A DNA stretch of 20,060 bases, from positions 1 through 20,060 of the forward strand of contig JAEDGA010000016.1 of NCBI GenBank assembly GCA_016297775.1, read 5' to 3'. The notes beneath the pieces were generated by a model. That model saw only the letters and a list, made by a program, of their open reading frames with translations. It did not search any database and was not told where the DNA came from. Every line of letters starts with the position of its first letter. Position 1 is the stretch's first letter. Below are positions 1-7,028 of the stretch, piece after piece. The DNA is from Candidatus Methanomethylophilaceae archaeon. GTDB taxonomy: Archaea > Thermoplasmatota > Thermoplasmata > Methanomassiliicoccales > Methanomethylophilaceae. Made by a program: the position numbers and the translations under genes.

Positions 1-1255
1 CGTATCTGACGGGGTCCTGTACGAAGAAGTATCTGTTGGAATCCCCGTCGATGATGTCCCTGTTCATACCGAACAGATTCTGCCAGGAGAACTCGATGTC
101 CACCTGTTTCATACCGGCCTCGACCCAGTATCTCCTGATTGCCTCGGGTCTTATACCGCGCCTCTTGAGTGCCCTTACGGTACCGGTCCTCACATCGTCC
201 CACCCGGAGTATTCCCCGTCCTGGATGCTCTTCTTGATGAGCGAGGTCTTCAGGACGGTGTCGGGGATGTTGACCAGTCCGTAGTGATAGAAGTGGGGTT
301 TCTTCCAGCCCATGTAGTCGTAGATGTACTCCTGCCTGTAGGTGTTGTTGAGGTGGTCCTTGCCTCTTATGACATGGGTCATGCCCATGAGGTGGTCGTC
401 GATGGCCACCGAGAGGTTCATCATCGGGTATGCGATGTACTTGGTGCCCACGCGGGGGTGGGGGTGCCTGACCAGCCTGAGTGCGACGAAGTCCCTGATG
501 GCTGGGTTGGGGTGATCGATCGCGGTCTTGACAACGACGATGGCCTCTCCGTCGGCGTACTCGCCGGCCATGAACTTGTCGTAGCGTTCCATCTGCACCT
601 CGACGGGAAGGTCCCTGCAGGGACAGGCGGTCTTTGCCTCTTTCTTCTTCCTCCAATCCTCTGCATCGCAGGTGCAAACGTATGCGTGTCCCTCTTCGAT
701 GAGTTTCTTGGTGATGTCGTAATAGGTCTCGAACCTGTCCGACTGGATGTAGAAATCGGTGATCTTGACGCCCAGCCAATCCAGGTCCTCCGGGATCATA
801 TCGTACGCATCGGGGTCGATCTTCTCGGGGTTGGTGTCCTCGAACCTGCAGATCAGCTTTCCGCCGTATCTCTTCACATATTCATCGTTGAGAACGGATA
901 CCCTGGTGTGTCCGATGTGGAGGGGTCCGGAGGGTCCGGGTGCGATCCTCATAACGACGGGTCCGTCCGCGCCGTCGAGTGCAGGAAGTTCGTATGTCCT
1001 CTCCTTCTTCTCCTTCTTGGCGAGCAGGGAGGGGTCGGAGGACTGCAGCGCGGCGGTCTGAGCATCGAGTCCCATGGAGTTGACCTCTTCCACGATGGAG
1101 TTGATCAGGGGTATGATCTCCGCGGACTTGCTCCTGAACTCGGGGAACTCACCGAGGATCTTCCCTACGACAGCTTTGGGATTCGCTTTCCCTTTGAAGA
1201 ATACAGCGTTCTGAAGTGCGTAGTTCCTGATGGTATCCTCGATGTTGACGGACAT
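1..1255 (-). CDS. gltX: Glutamyl-tRNA synthetase, archaeal type (3' end outside window)
   Basis: Charges tRNA-Glu with glutamate in the cytoplasm. The frame is open from ATG at 1255 down to position 1, giving 418 visible residues; archaeal GluRS is usually about 550-570, so most of the anticodon-binding part is outside the window. Seen: an N-terminal helical extension typical of archaeal and eukaryotic GluRS/GlnRS, the ATP-binding signature GPSGPLHIGH with HIGH at residues 113-116, a catalytic-core segment RFEDTNPEKIDPDAY, and LKTS at about residues 334-337 in place of KMSKS. The start is supported by a TATA-like box at 1275-1284. The gene is divergent from the UbiD gene across an 87-bp gap. 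Many archaea with this enzyme mischarge tRNA-Gln and repair it with an amidotransferase; that step is not visible here. Identification is firm. Confidence 0.95.
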   Translation of the reverse strand, partial: MSVNIEDTIRNYALQNAVFFKGKANPKAVVGKILGEFPEFRSKSAEIIPLINSIVEEVNSMGLDAQTAALQSSDPSLLAKKEKKERTYELPALDGADGPVVMRIAPGPSGPLHIGHTRVSVLNDEYVKRYGGKLICRFEDTNPEKIDPDAYDMIPEDLDWLGVKITDFYIQSDRFETYYDITKKLIEEGHAYVCTCDAEDWRKKKEAKTACPCRDLPVEVQMERYDKFMAGEYADGEAIVVVKTAIDHPNPAIRDFVALRLVRHPHPRVGTKYIAYPMMNLSVAIDDHLMGMTHVIRGKDHLNNTYRQEYIYDYMGWKKPHFYHYGLVNIPDTVLKTSLIKKSIQDGEYSGWDDVRTGTVRALKRRGIRPEAIRRYWVEAGMKQVDIEFSWQNLFGMNRDIIDGDSNRYFFVQDPVRY

Positions 1256-1274
1256 GGTCGTGCTGATTATCCTC

Positions 1275-1284
1275 TTATTATTTA
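1275..1284 (-). promoter_or_regulatory. TATA-like box of gltX
   Basis: On the minus strand this reads TAAATAATAA, about 20-29 nt before the gltX ATG. That is the archaeal TATA position for a leaderless or very short-leader transcript. Assigned by spacing and AT content only. Confidence 0.5.
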
Positions 1285-1313
1285 GGTACTGTGAGTGCCT
1301 GCGGGCGCGCACG

Positions 1314-1322
1314 TATTATATC
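1314..1322 (+). promoter_or_regulatory. TATA-like box of the UbiD operon
   Basis: TATTATATC centred about 25 nt before ATG 1343, which implies transcription starting at or near the start codon. It is the only AT-rich stretch on this side of the divergent gap. Confidence 0.5.
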
Positions 1323-1342
1323 ACCGATGCGATTGACTCGTC

Positions 1343-2605
1343 ATGTCCCTGAGGAAGTACCTCTATGGTTCGGAGAACGTAGTGAAAGAGAGTTTGGATG
1401 CCGATTCGCAGAAGGCCACATCGATCATGTCCGCCGATCAGGACAGGACCGTGGTGTTCGAGGACCTCAACGGAGGTGTCGCCGTTGGTAACATATTCTC
1501 CACCAGGGACAAGATCGCCAAGGCTATGGGCATCGCCCCCGCCGACATAGTGAAGCACATGATCCACGCGATAGACAATCCCGTGGATACCGCACTCATA
1601 GCCGATCCGGAGTTCCGTTACAGCGAACTCCCGTTGGATCTCACCGCGCTTCCGATCTGCAAATACTTCCCGGAGGACGGGGGACGTTACATCTCGTCCG
1701 GAGTGATAGTCGCGGAGTACGGGGGTAAGAGGAACGTATCCTTCCACAGGATGATGATAAGGGACAAGGACTCCATCGCAGTACGTCTCGTTCCCAGACA
1801 TCTTTTCACCATGTACAACAACGCCAAGGCCGCAGGTGAGGAGCTGAAGGTATCTATCTGTGTGGGTAACAGGCCCGAGGTGTTGCTGGCGGCCGCAACA
1901 TCCACCGCGTACGATGCCGACGAGATGAGGATCGCATCCTCCATGGTGATGAGGTCGACCGGCAAACCCCTGGAGATGGGACAGTGCGACAACGGTCTCC
2001 TGGTTCCTTCCGAATGCGATTACGTGTTCGAGGGAAGGATCACGTTCGAGACTTCCGACGAGGGTCCATTCGTCGACATCACAGGTACCTACGATTACGT
2101 GAGACAGCAGCCCGTCATAAGGATAGAGAGGATCTGGGCCTGTAAGGATCCAATGTTCCAGCTCCTCCTTCCCGGAGGCAACGAGCATTACCTGTTCATG
2201 GGCCTTCCCAGGGAGCCCATGATCTTCAAGACCGTCCAGCAGGCGGTCCCCCGTACCCACGCGGTACGTCTCACCGAGGGGGGATGCTGTTGGCTGAACG
2301 GTGTGGTATCCATCACCAAGAACAAGGAGGGTGACGGTATGAACGCCATAATGGCGGCTTTCACCGGCCATCCGTCCATGAAACATGTCATCGTCGTGGA
2401 CGAGGACATCGATATATTCGATGATCGTCAGGTGGAGTGGGCCGTGGCCACCCGTTTCCAGGCCGACAGGATGCTGAGGGTGCCCGGGGCCGCAGGTTCC
2501 TCTCTGGACCCCAGTGCAGAGGGAACCACATGGAAGATGGGTATCGATGCCACCATCCCTCTGTCGATGGACAAGGCTCTGTTCAGGAAGGCCACCTTAG
2601 AGTGA
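1343..2605 (+). CDS. UbiD-family prenyl-FMN decarboxylase, probable anhydromevalonate phosphate decarboxylase
   Basis: 420 residues, matching the short archaeal UbiD group rather than the roughly 490-residue bacterial UbiD. Family features seen: NVSFHR (131-136), matching the UbiD segment that carries the active-site Arg; a GNRPE segment (175-179), where the family has a G-x-x-P substrate/cofactor loop; and EGPFVD (240-245), where typical members have EGPFGE. The proposed catalytic set is therefore Arg136, Glu240 and Asp245, with Asp replacing the usual second Glu. In archaea, short UbiD proteins decarboxylate trans-anhydromevalonate 5-phosphate to isopentenyl phosphate in the modified mevalonate pathway, using prenylated FMN made by UbiX. 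No ubiX lies nearby, so the substrate is inferred. A TATA-like box at 1314 supports a leaderless start. The flavodoxin-ferredoxin gene follows 4 nt downstream, probably in one transcript. Confidence 0.82.
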   Translation: MSLRKYLYGSENVVKESLDADSQKATSIMSADQDRTVVFEDLNGGVAVGNIFSTRDKIAKAMGIAPADIVKHMIHAIDNPVDTALIADPEFRYSELPLDLTALPICKYFPEDGGRYISSGVIVAEYGGKRNVSFHRMMIRDKDSIAVRLVPRHLFTMYNNAKAAGEELKVSICVGNRPEVLLAAATSTAYDADEMRIASSMVMRSTGKPLEMGQCDNGLLVPSECDYVFEGRITFETSDEGPFVDITGTYDYVRQQPVIRIERIWACKDPMFQLLLPGGNEHYLFMGLPREPMIFKTVQQAVPRTHAVRLTEGGCCWLNGVVSITKNKEGDGMNAIMAAFTGHPSMKHVIVVDEDIDIFDDRQVEWAVATRFQADRMLRVPGAAGSSLDPSAEGTTWKMGIDATIPLSMDKALFRKATLE

Positions 2606-2609
2606 TCCG

Positions 2610-3386
2610 ATGATCTTCGTATTCACCTCCACAGGCAACTCCCTCCAGCTTGCTGAAGCGATCGCCACGGCCATGGATGACGAGGTGGTCAGATTGGATG
2701 AGGTGCCCGATGGACCGGTTGATGTCACGGGGTACGATACCGTCGGTATCATAACCCCCGTGTACTATTACAACGTCCCACGTATCGTGATGCGTTTCGT
2801 AGACCGTATGGTCACGTCCGAGGGACAGAGGTTCTTCCTCGTCCTCACCTGCGGTACCACGCCGGATCACGCATCCAAGGCTGCCGTGAAGGAGTTCGCC
2901 AAGCGTGGTATCGATCTCACGCATACGTTCGAGTACAGGATGCCCGAGAATTACATCTCGCTGTTCTCCCCTCCGGATGAGATCAGGGCGGCCGAACTGA
3001 TGGATTCTGTTCCCGCATATGCTGCGGAGACGGTATCCAAGCTATGCACCGAGGACAGGTGCCATGTGTCGGACTGCAGAGGGTTGTTGGGATTGTTCAC
3101 GTTCTTCGGACCGTTCGCGTACGACCTCATTCGCAGGACATCCAAGTTCCATGCCGACGACGGATGTACGGGTTGCGGCCTATGTACGAGGATATGCCCC
3201 GACAGGATCATCGAATTATCGGATGGGCGCCCCGTATGGACCCAACAGAAATGCGAGCATTGTATGGGTTGCATCAATCGTTGTCCCGCACACGCCATAC
3301 AATACGGGAGACGTACGGTCGGACGCAGAAGGTTCGTCAACGACCGTGTCAGATTGCGATGTCGTCATACGGACGTTTGGCGGTGA
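2610..3386 (+). CDS. EFR1-type flavodoxin-ferredoxin fusion protein
   Basis: 258 residues combining two electron-transfer modules. Residues 1 to about 150 are flavodoxin-like, opening with a beta strand and the FMN phosphate loop FTSTGNS (5-11). The C-terminal part holds two 4Fe-4S ferredoxin motifs: Cys186-x2-Cys189-x2-Cys192-x3-Cys196 and Cys215-x2-Cys218-x2-Cys221-x3-Cys225. This order is that of the EFR1 ferrodoxins common in anaerobes; their partners are mostly unknown. There is no signal peptide or membrane segment, so it is probably cytosolic. It starts 4 nt after the UbiD stop, with GAGTGAT just upstream as a partial Shine-Dalgarno, so co-expression is likely. A link to prenyl-FMN chemistry or another redox step is only inference. 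Its last 38 bp overlap the end of the convergent methyltransferase gene. Confidence 0.85.
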   Translation: MIFVFTSTGNSLQLAEAIATAMDDEVVRLDEVPDGPVDVTGYDTVGIITPVYYYNVPRIVMRFVDRMVTSEGQRFFLVLTCGTTPDHASKAAVKEFAKRGIDLTHTFEYRMPENYISLFSPPDEIRAAELMDSVPAYAAETVSKLCTEDRCHVSDCRGLLGLFTFFGPFAYDLIRRTSKFHADDGCTGCGLCTRICPDRIIELSDGRPVWTQQKCEHCMGCINRCPAHAIQYGRRTVGRRRFVNDRVRLRCRHTDVWR

Positions 3387-3990
3387 CGCACAGCCAGTGT
3401 TCCTCGGGGATGTTGTACACACTGATATCGGTGAATCCCGCTTCTTTCAGATATCCTTCCAGTTGTCCGGCATCGTATATCCTCATGCCGTGACCTATGC
3501 GGTCCACCCAACTCTGTGTCCTCTCGTCGAGACGGTCGGCCTCGTTGCAGATCATGAACGTACCTCCCATCCGGAGTACGCGCAACACCTCTCTGAAGGA
3601 ATCCGTTATCGTCGGCCAATAATAGACGGTCTCGAACGCCGTCACTATGTCGAAGGACAGATCGTCGAATGGGAGCGATGAGACATCCGCTTCCAATACC
3701 TTACATCTCCCTTCCGATACGGCTTTCTCGTTCTTCTTTATGGAGAAATCGACGGATAGTTCGGAACGGTCCACGCCGGTGACGGTACCGTAAGGGCAGT
3801 TCTCCAGGAAGAATTCCAGGTTCCTTCCGCCTCCGCATCCGATGTCCAGGACGTCATGGTCCCTGGCGATGGCGATCTTGGACGTACCCCATCTCGCCAT
3901 ACCCTCGTGGTCTGCGTTCATGTGTTCCAGGAAGCGTTCGCCCTCCTTGCCGCGGGGTTCGCGTGCGTTGACTATGGGGTCCATGTCCAT
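3349..3990 (-). CDS. Class I SAM-dependent methyltransferase
   Basis: 213 residues from ATG 3990. Motif I, VLDIGCGGGRN (47-57), binds the methionine part of SAM; TGVDRS (71-76) carries the acidic residue that contacts the ribose; SFDIVTAFETVYYW and LRMGGTF match motifs IV to VI of class I small-molecule methyltransferases. The substrate cannot be inferred. The frame continues upstream to 4170, but ATG 3990 is preferred because a TATA box (ATAAATAAAA on the minus strand, 4005-4014) lies about 20 nt upstream and the extension is low-complexity Arg/Pro-rich. A second ATG at 3984 is also possible. The gene is monocistronic and convergent with the EFR1 gene, with overlapping 3' ends, so neither has room for its own downstream terminator. 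Confidence 0.82.
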   Translation of the reverse strand: MDMDPIVNAREPRGKEGERFLEHMNADHEGMARWGTSKIAIARDHDVLDIGCGGGRNLEFFLENCPYGTVTGVDRSELSVDFSIKKNEKAVSEGRCKVLEADVSSLPFDDLSFDIVTAFETVYYWPTITDSFREVLRVLRMGGTFMICNEADRLDERTQSWVDRIGHGMRIYDAGQLEGYLKEAGFTDISVYNIPEEHWLCVTAKRPYDDIAI

Positions 3991-4004
3991 GGGAAGGTCC
4001 TGCG

Positions 4005-4014
4005 TTTTATTTAT
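4005..4014 (-). promoter_or_regulatory. TATA box of the methyltransferase gene
   Basis: ATAAATAAAA on the minus strand, centred about 20 nt before ATG 3990. It argues for the short start and against the extended frame to 4170. Confidence 0.55.
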
Positions 4015-4071
4015 CGTTTCACGGACGGCCGCAGGTGGATGATGTATCCCTTGGTGCCATCCGTCCATGGG

Positions 4072-4116
4072 AAAAAGCATGCGGGGGCAGCACCTGCATG
4101 GACGATACTCCCCCGC
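4072..4116 (-). terminator. GC hairpin plus T-tract downstream of trpB2
   Basis: On the minus strand GCGGGGG (4116-4110) pairs with CCCCCGC (4087-4081) around a 22-nt loop that contains a small GCAG-GTG-CTGC hairpin. Four nucleotides later comes TTTTT (4076-4072). It lies 65-109 nt beyond the trpB2 stop and resembles an intrinsic terminator. Archaeal termination depends mainly on the T-tract. Confidence 0.5.
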
Positions 4117-4153
4117 GCGTCCGTCATTTCGATACAGGCGACGGATACCTGTC

Positions 4154-4175
4154 GGAGGGCGTGTACACACCCTCC
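4154..4175. repeat. Inverted repeat just after trpB2
   Basis: GGAGGG (4154-4159) pairs with CCCTCC (4170-4175). After one C/A mismatch the pairing continues into the self-complementary core GTGTACAC (4161-4168). The repeat ends 5 nt past the trpB2 stop codon, so it would form a 3'-UTR hairpin and may protect the mRNA end or aid termination. Confidence 0.5.
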
Positions 4176-4180
4176 AGGTC

Positions 4181-5509
4181 TCAGAACTTCGCGGACGAAT
4201 CCTTCATGACCCCTTCGAGATACTGCTCGTATCCGTAGAGGTCGAGGTATCCGTGACCGGAGAGACAGAACACGATGGTCTTCTCCTCGTTCTTCTCCTT
4301 GCACTCGAGAGCGATGTCGATCGCACCCTTGATCGCGTGGCACGACTCGGGAGCGGGAACGATTCCCTCGGTCCTGGAGAATATGACCCCTGCCTCGAAG
4401 GTCGAATCCTGGCCGTACGCTACGGGCTTGACGAATCCCTGGTTGCATGCAGCGGACACCAATGGGGACATTCCGTGGTATCTGAGTCCTCCCGCGTGAA
4501 CGGGGCTGGGGATGAACTGGGATCCGAGCGTGTACATGAGGATCATGGGTGTCATACCGGCGGTGTCTCCGAAGTCGTACTTGAACTCACCGTGGGTCAT
4601 GGAGGGCGCCGCCTCCGACTCGACACCGATGAACTGGCACTCGTTCTTGCCCTTCAGCCTCTCCCCCATCATGGGGAAGGTGAATCCGGCAAAGTTGGAA
4701 CCTCCTCCGCAACATGCGACCATGTAGTCGGGTTCGATCTCTCCGATCTTCATCTGTTCCATGGTCTCCAGTCCGATGACGGTCTGGTGCAACATGACGT
4801 GGTTCATGACGCTTCCCAGGGAGTATTTGGTGGTACCTCCGGATTTGGCAGCGAGTTCGCATGCCTCGGAGATGGCGATACCGAGGGATCCGGAGGTCTC
4901 GGGGTGCTCCTTGAGGACCTTCTTTCCGTAATCGGTGTACTCGGACGGGGATGCGTAGACCTTGGCCCCGTAGGTGTGCATCAGGGTCTTCCTGTGCGGC
5001 TTCTGGTTGTAGCTTCCGCGTACCATGAAGACGGTGGAGTCGATGTCGAACAGGTTGGATACCATGGCGAGAGCGGTTCCCCACTGTCCTGCACCGGTCT
5101 CGGTGGTGAGCGTGCGGATGCCTGCCTCTGCGTTGTAGTACGCCTGTGCCAGCGCGGTGTTGCCCTTGTGGCTTCCGAGCGGGCTCATGTCCTCCCTCTT
5201 GAAGTAGATCTTCGCAGGGGTCTTGAGATACTTCTCCAGACGGTACGCCCTCTGGAGGGGTGCGGGCCTGTTGAGGTAGATGTAGTTGTCACGTACCTCC
5301 TCGGGTATGTCGATGTATCTCTCGGTGGACATCTCCTGTCTGATGATCTCCTTACAGAAGATGGCCTCCAGCTCTTCGGGTTTGACGGGCTCCTTGGTCT
5401 GCGGGTTGATCATGGGCTGCAGATCCTTCAGGTCTGCTGCCAGGTTGTACCATTTCTTGGGGATGTCCTCGGGGGACAATCCGATCCTTGCGTCTTTCGG
5501 AATTGCCAT
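4181..5509 (-). CDS. trpB2: Tryptophan synthase beta-like PLP enzyme (TrpB2 type)
   Basis: 442 residues from ATG 5509. TrpB2 makes L-tryptophan from indole and serine, or acts as a stand-alone indole-salvage enzyme. PLP-fold features seen: KREDMSPLGSHKGNTA with the Schiff-base lysine at Lys115; ETGAGQWG (137-144), the substrate carboxylate loop; and CCGGGSN (266-272), the PLP phosphate loop. The long N-terminal region before NRPAPL (80-85) is typical of TrpB2 and absent from TrpB1. There is no trpA or other trp gene beside it, which fits the usual orphan context of trpB2. The frame extends upstream to 5551, but a TATA box at 5531-5540 places transcription initiation near 5509. Two AT-rich palindromes further upstream suggest regulation. 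Identification is firm; the in vivo role is less certain. Confidence 0.92.
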   Translation of the reverse strand: MAIPKDARIGLSPEDIPKKWYNLAADLKDLQPMINPQTKEPVKPEELEAIFCKEIIRQEMSTERYIDIPEEVRDNYIYLNRPAPLQRAYRLEKYLKTPAKIYFKREDMSPLGSHKGNTALAQAYYNAEAGIRTLTTETGAGQWGTALAMVSNLFDIDSTVFMVRGSYNQKPHRKTLMHTYGAKVYASPSEYTDYGKKVLKEHPETSGSLGIAISEACELAAKSGGTTKYSLGSVMNHVMLHQTVIGLETMEQMKIGEIEPDYMVACCGGGSNFAGFTFPMMGERLKGKNECQFIGVESEAAPSMTHGEFKYDFGDTAGMTPMILMYTLGSQFIPSPVHAGGLRYHGMSPLVSAACNQGFVKPVAYGQDSTFEAGVIFSRTEGIVPAPESCHAIKGAIDIALECKEKNEEKTIVFCLSGHGYLDLYGYEQYLEGVMKDSSAKF

Positions 5510-5530
5510 GATTCGAACGACATCCGTTTG

Positions 5531-5540
5531 GTATTTAATC
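5531..5540 (-). promoter_or_regulatory. TATA box of trpB2
   Basis: GATTAAATAC on the minus strand, centred about 26 nt before ATG 5509. The same ten bases occur in the ABC ATPase promoter at 5724-5733 on the other strand. Confidence 0.6.
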
Positions 5541-5554
5541 ATTATGTGCATTAT

Positions 5555-5570
5555 TGTATAATGTTATACA
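5555..5570. promoter_or_regulatory. Palindrome upstream of trpB2 promoter (candidate operator)
   Basis: TGTATAA and TTATACA form a perfect 7-bp inverted repeat separated by TG. It sits 15 bp upstream of the trpB2 TATA box, where an activator or repressor could act. The regulator is unknown; TrpY-type archaeal regulators use TGTACA-like half sites, which is only a loose similarity. Confidence 0.4.
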
Positions 5571-5595
5571 TTGATGTCTATTTAATCATGTAAAA

Positions 5596-5608
5596 TACAA
5601 TAATTGTA
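5596..5608. repeat. Second AT-rich palindrome in the trpB2/ABC intergenic region
   Basis: TACAATAATTGTA is a perfect inverted repeat around a single central A, 26 bp from the TGTATAA palindrome and part of the same divergent 253-bp gap. It could be a second operator half or chance in AT-rich DNA. Confidence 0.3.
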
Positions 5609-5711
5609 AGGTAAGATTCGCATGGAATGCACATTTTCAATCATTTTCGGATATATCGTAAGCCATCCGTTCGGCTCCCGACATAGGGGGTATCATCTAC
5701 GGTTACGTTGG

Positions 5712-5736
5712 GCGGTAAATCATGATTAAATACCGC
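5712..5736 (+). promoter_or_regulatory. ABC ATPase promoter: TATA box inside an inverted repeat
   Basis: The TATA box GATTAAATACC (5724-5734) lies inside an inverted repeat with arms GCGGTA (5712-5717) and TACCGC (5731-5736). Between them is the perfect palindrome AATCATGATT (5718-5727). A protein bound here would block TBP/TFB. ATG 5763 is about 33 nt beyond the TATA centre. Confidence 0.45.
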
Positions 5737-5762
5737 TACCAAGTAGCCTCGTACGATCCAAC

Positions 5763-6560
5763 ATGAACACCAATGCGATTGAGATGAGGAACGTCTCCGT
5801 GGTCAGGAACGGGAAGTACATCCTGAAGCACATAGACCTGACCCTGTCCGAAGGGGAGAACGCCGTTGTCATAGGTTCCAACGGTTCGGGGAAGACCACA
5901 TTGGTGAAGCTGTTGAGCGGGGAGATCCGTCCGTACTACGAGGAGGACGGTTCCGCATACCTGTCGTTGTTCGGAAGGACGGTATGGGACATCTTCGAGC
6001 TCAGGGACAGGATAGGCATCGTATCCATGGATCTGCAGAACAGGTTCGGTCCCGAAGTGATCGTATCGGATGTGATCACATCAGGATACTTCGGCAGCAT
6101 GGATGTGTTCAGGAATCATGAGGTCACCCCGGAGATGGTACGCGCGGTATACAACGCGGCCGTAAGGATGGGTATCGAGGATCTTTTGGATAGGAAGATA
6201 GAGAATCTTTCTCTCGGGGAGATGAGACGTACGTTGATCGCCAGGGCATTGGTATCGGAACCGGAGATGCTGATACTGGACGAACCGATGACAGGTCTGG
6301 ATATAGTCATGAAGGATGCGTTCAGGAGGATGTTCGACATCCTTTCCGCTTCCGGTATCAGGATCGTGATGATCACACATGAGTTGGAGGACATACCATC
6401 GTCGGTGGACAGGGTCATCATGATCAAGGACGGCGAGAAGATACGTGACGGCAGGAAGTCCGAGATGCTGACATCGGAGAATCTTAGTGAGCTCTTCGAT
6501 GCGGACATCTCCGTTACATCGGACGGAAGCACGTACCATATGGCGATCAGAGGTGAATGA
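5763..6560 (+). CDS. ABC transporter ATP-binding protein, ModF/YlmA-like
   Basis: 265 residues forming one complete nucleotide-binding domain: Walker A GSNGSGKTT (38-46), a Q-loop region around VSMDLQNRFGP, the ABC signature LSLGE (about 149-153), Walker B MLILDEP (about 169-175), the D-loop MTGLD and the H-loop THE (about 205-207). The long insert after the Q-loop and the overall layout resemble COG1119 (ModF/YlmA) proteins, which have been linked to molybdate but are often without a permease. No permease or binding protein is adjacent, so transport is not established. The palindromic promoter at 5712-5736 suggests regulation, perhaps by a metal or cofactor (inference). The next gene overlaps its stop by 4 nt, so the two are translationally coupled. 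Confidence 0.82.
   Translation: MNTNAIEMRNVSVVRNGKYILKHIDLTLSEGENAVVIGSNGSGKTTLVKLLSGEIRPYYEEDGSAYLSLFGRTVWDIFELRDRIGIVSMDLQNRFGPEVIVSDVITSGYFGSMDVFRNHEVTPEMVRAVYNAAVRMGIEDLLDRKIENLSLGEMRRTLIARALVSEPEMLILDEPMTGLDIVMKDAFRRMFDILSASGIRIVMITHELEDIPSSVDRVIMIKDGEKIRDGRKSEMLTSENLSELFDADISVTSDGSTYHMAIRGE
6549..6555 (+). promoter_or_regulatory. Shine-Dalgarno site of the zinc-ribbon membrane protein
   Basis: AGAGGTG, complementary to the archaeal 16S 3' end, lies inside the end of the ABC gene just before the ATGA overlap. It supports the start at 6557 and coupling to the ABC gene. Confidence 0.5.
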
Positions 6561-6988
6561 TGTACGTCTGTTTCGATTGCGGGGCATCCACCGATTCGGA
6601 TATGGGATTCTGTCCGCGCTGCGGATCCTACAACGTACAGAAGGTGGACGATGCCGGCGTGAGGGAAGGTACCGACACTGTAGCGGTGGCCGGCGGAAAG
6701 GTGATGATCGTCGATAAGAGAGCTATCAGGAAGATCTTCTTCGCGCTGACACTAGCATTCATACCCGGATTGGTCAACGTGTTCGGCATAGGCCATCTCA
6801 TCCTGGGGAGGTGGGTCAGGGCCCTGTTGTACATATGTTCGTCCGCGACATACTTCTATCTGATGTACTTCTCCGGATACGATCTTCCTGGTCTGTATCT
6901 GGCCATGGCCACCCTCGCCATATTCATCGTTCAGATGGTGGATATCTACCGCATATGTTCCAAGTCCATAGCGGATGCGGTCAGGTGA
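6557..6988 (+). CDS. Zinc-ribbon membrane protein
   Basis: 143 residues. The N-terminus is a zinc ribbon with Cys5-x2-Cys8 and Cys19-x2-Cys22. After a soluble linker (about 23-54) there are roughly three hydrophobic segments: about 56-72, 80-99 and 106-124. The ribbon would face the cytoplasm. Zinc-ribbon/transmembrane proteins of this size are common in archaea and mostly uncharacterised. Its ATGATG start overlaps the ABC ATPase stop (ATGA), and a good Shine-Dalgarno lies upstream, so the two are co-translated. It may be a membrane partner for the ATPase, but it does not resemble a known ABC permease, so this is inference. The rfcL gene begins 40 nt downstream. Confidence 0.75.
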   Translation: MMYVCFDCGASTDSDMGFCPRCGSYNVQKVDDAGVREGTDTVAVAGGKVMIVDKRAIRKIFFALTLAFIPGLVNVFGIGHLILGRWVRALLYICSSATYFYLMYFSGYDLPGLYLAMATLAIFIVQMVDIYRICSKSIADAVR

Positions 6989-7028
6989 CGGGGTCACATT
7001 TATTTTCATATGAAGGATACGGGATATC

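Noticed and set aside
284..1285. Long + strand frame opposite gltX
   Set aside because: Antisense shadow of the GluRS gene, whose HIGH and catalytic motifs are clear on the minus strand.
1316..2386. Long minus-strand frame opposite the UbiD gene
   Set aside because: Composition is that of an antisense frame (many His, Gly, Val) and the UbiD reading has recognisable active-site motifs.
3991..4170. N-terminal extension of the methyltransferase
   Set aside because: It would run through the TATA box and a hairpin, and its Arg/Pro/Cys-rich sequence has no methyltransferase character.
4021..4180. Possible tRNA or small RNA gene
   Set aside because: No TTCGA T-arm with matching acceptor stem on either strand. 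The structure is better explained by terminator hairpins.
4067..5593. Long open frame on the + strand opposite trpB2
   Set aside because: It mirrors trpB2 codons, is rich in Gly, Val, Leu and Asp, has no family motif and no promoter. The minus-strand TrpB2 is unmistakable.
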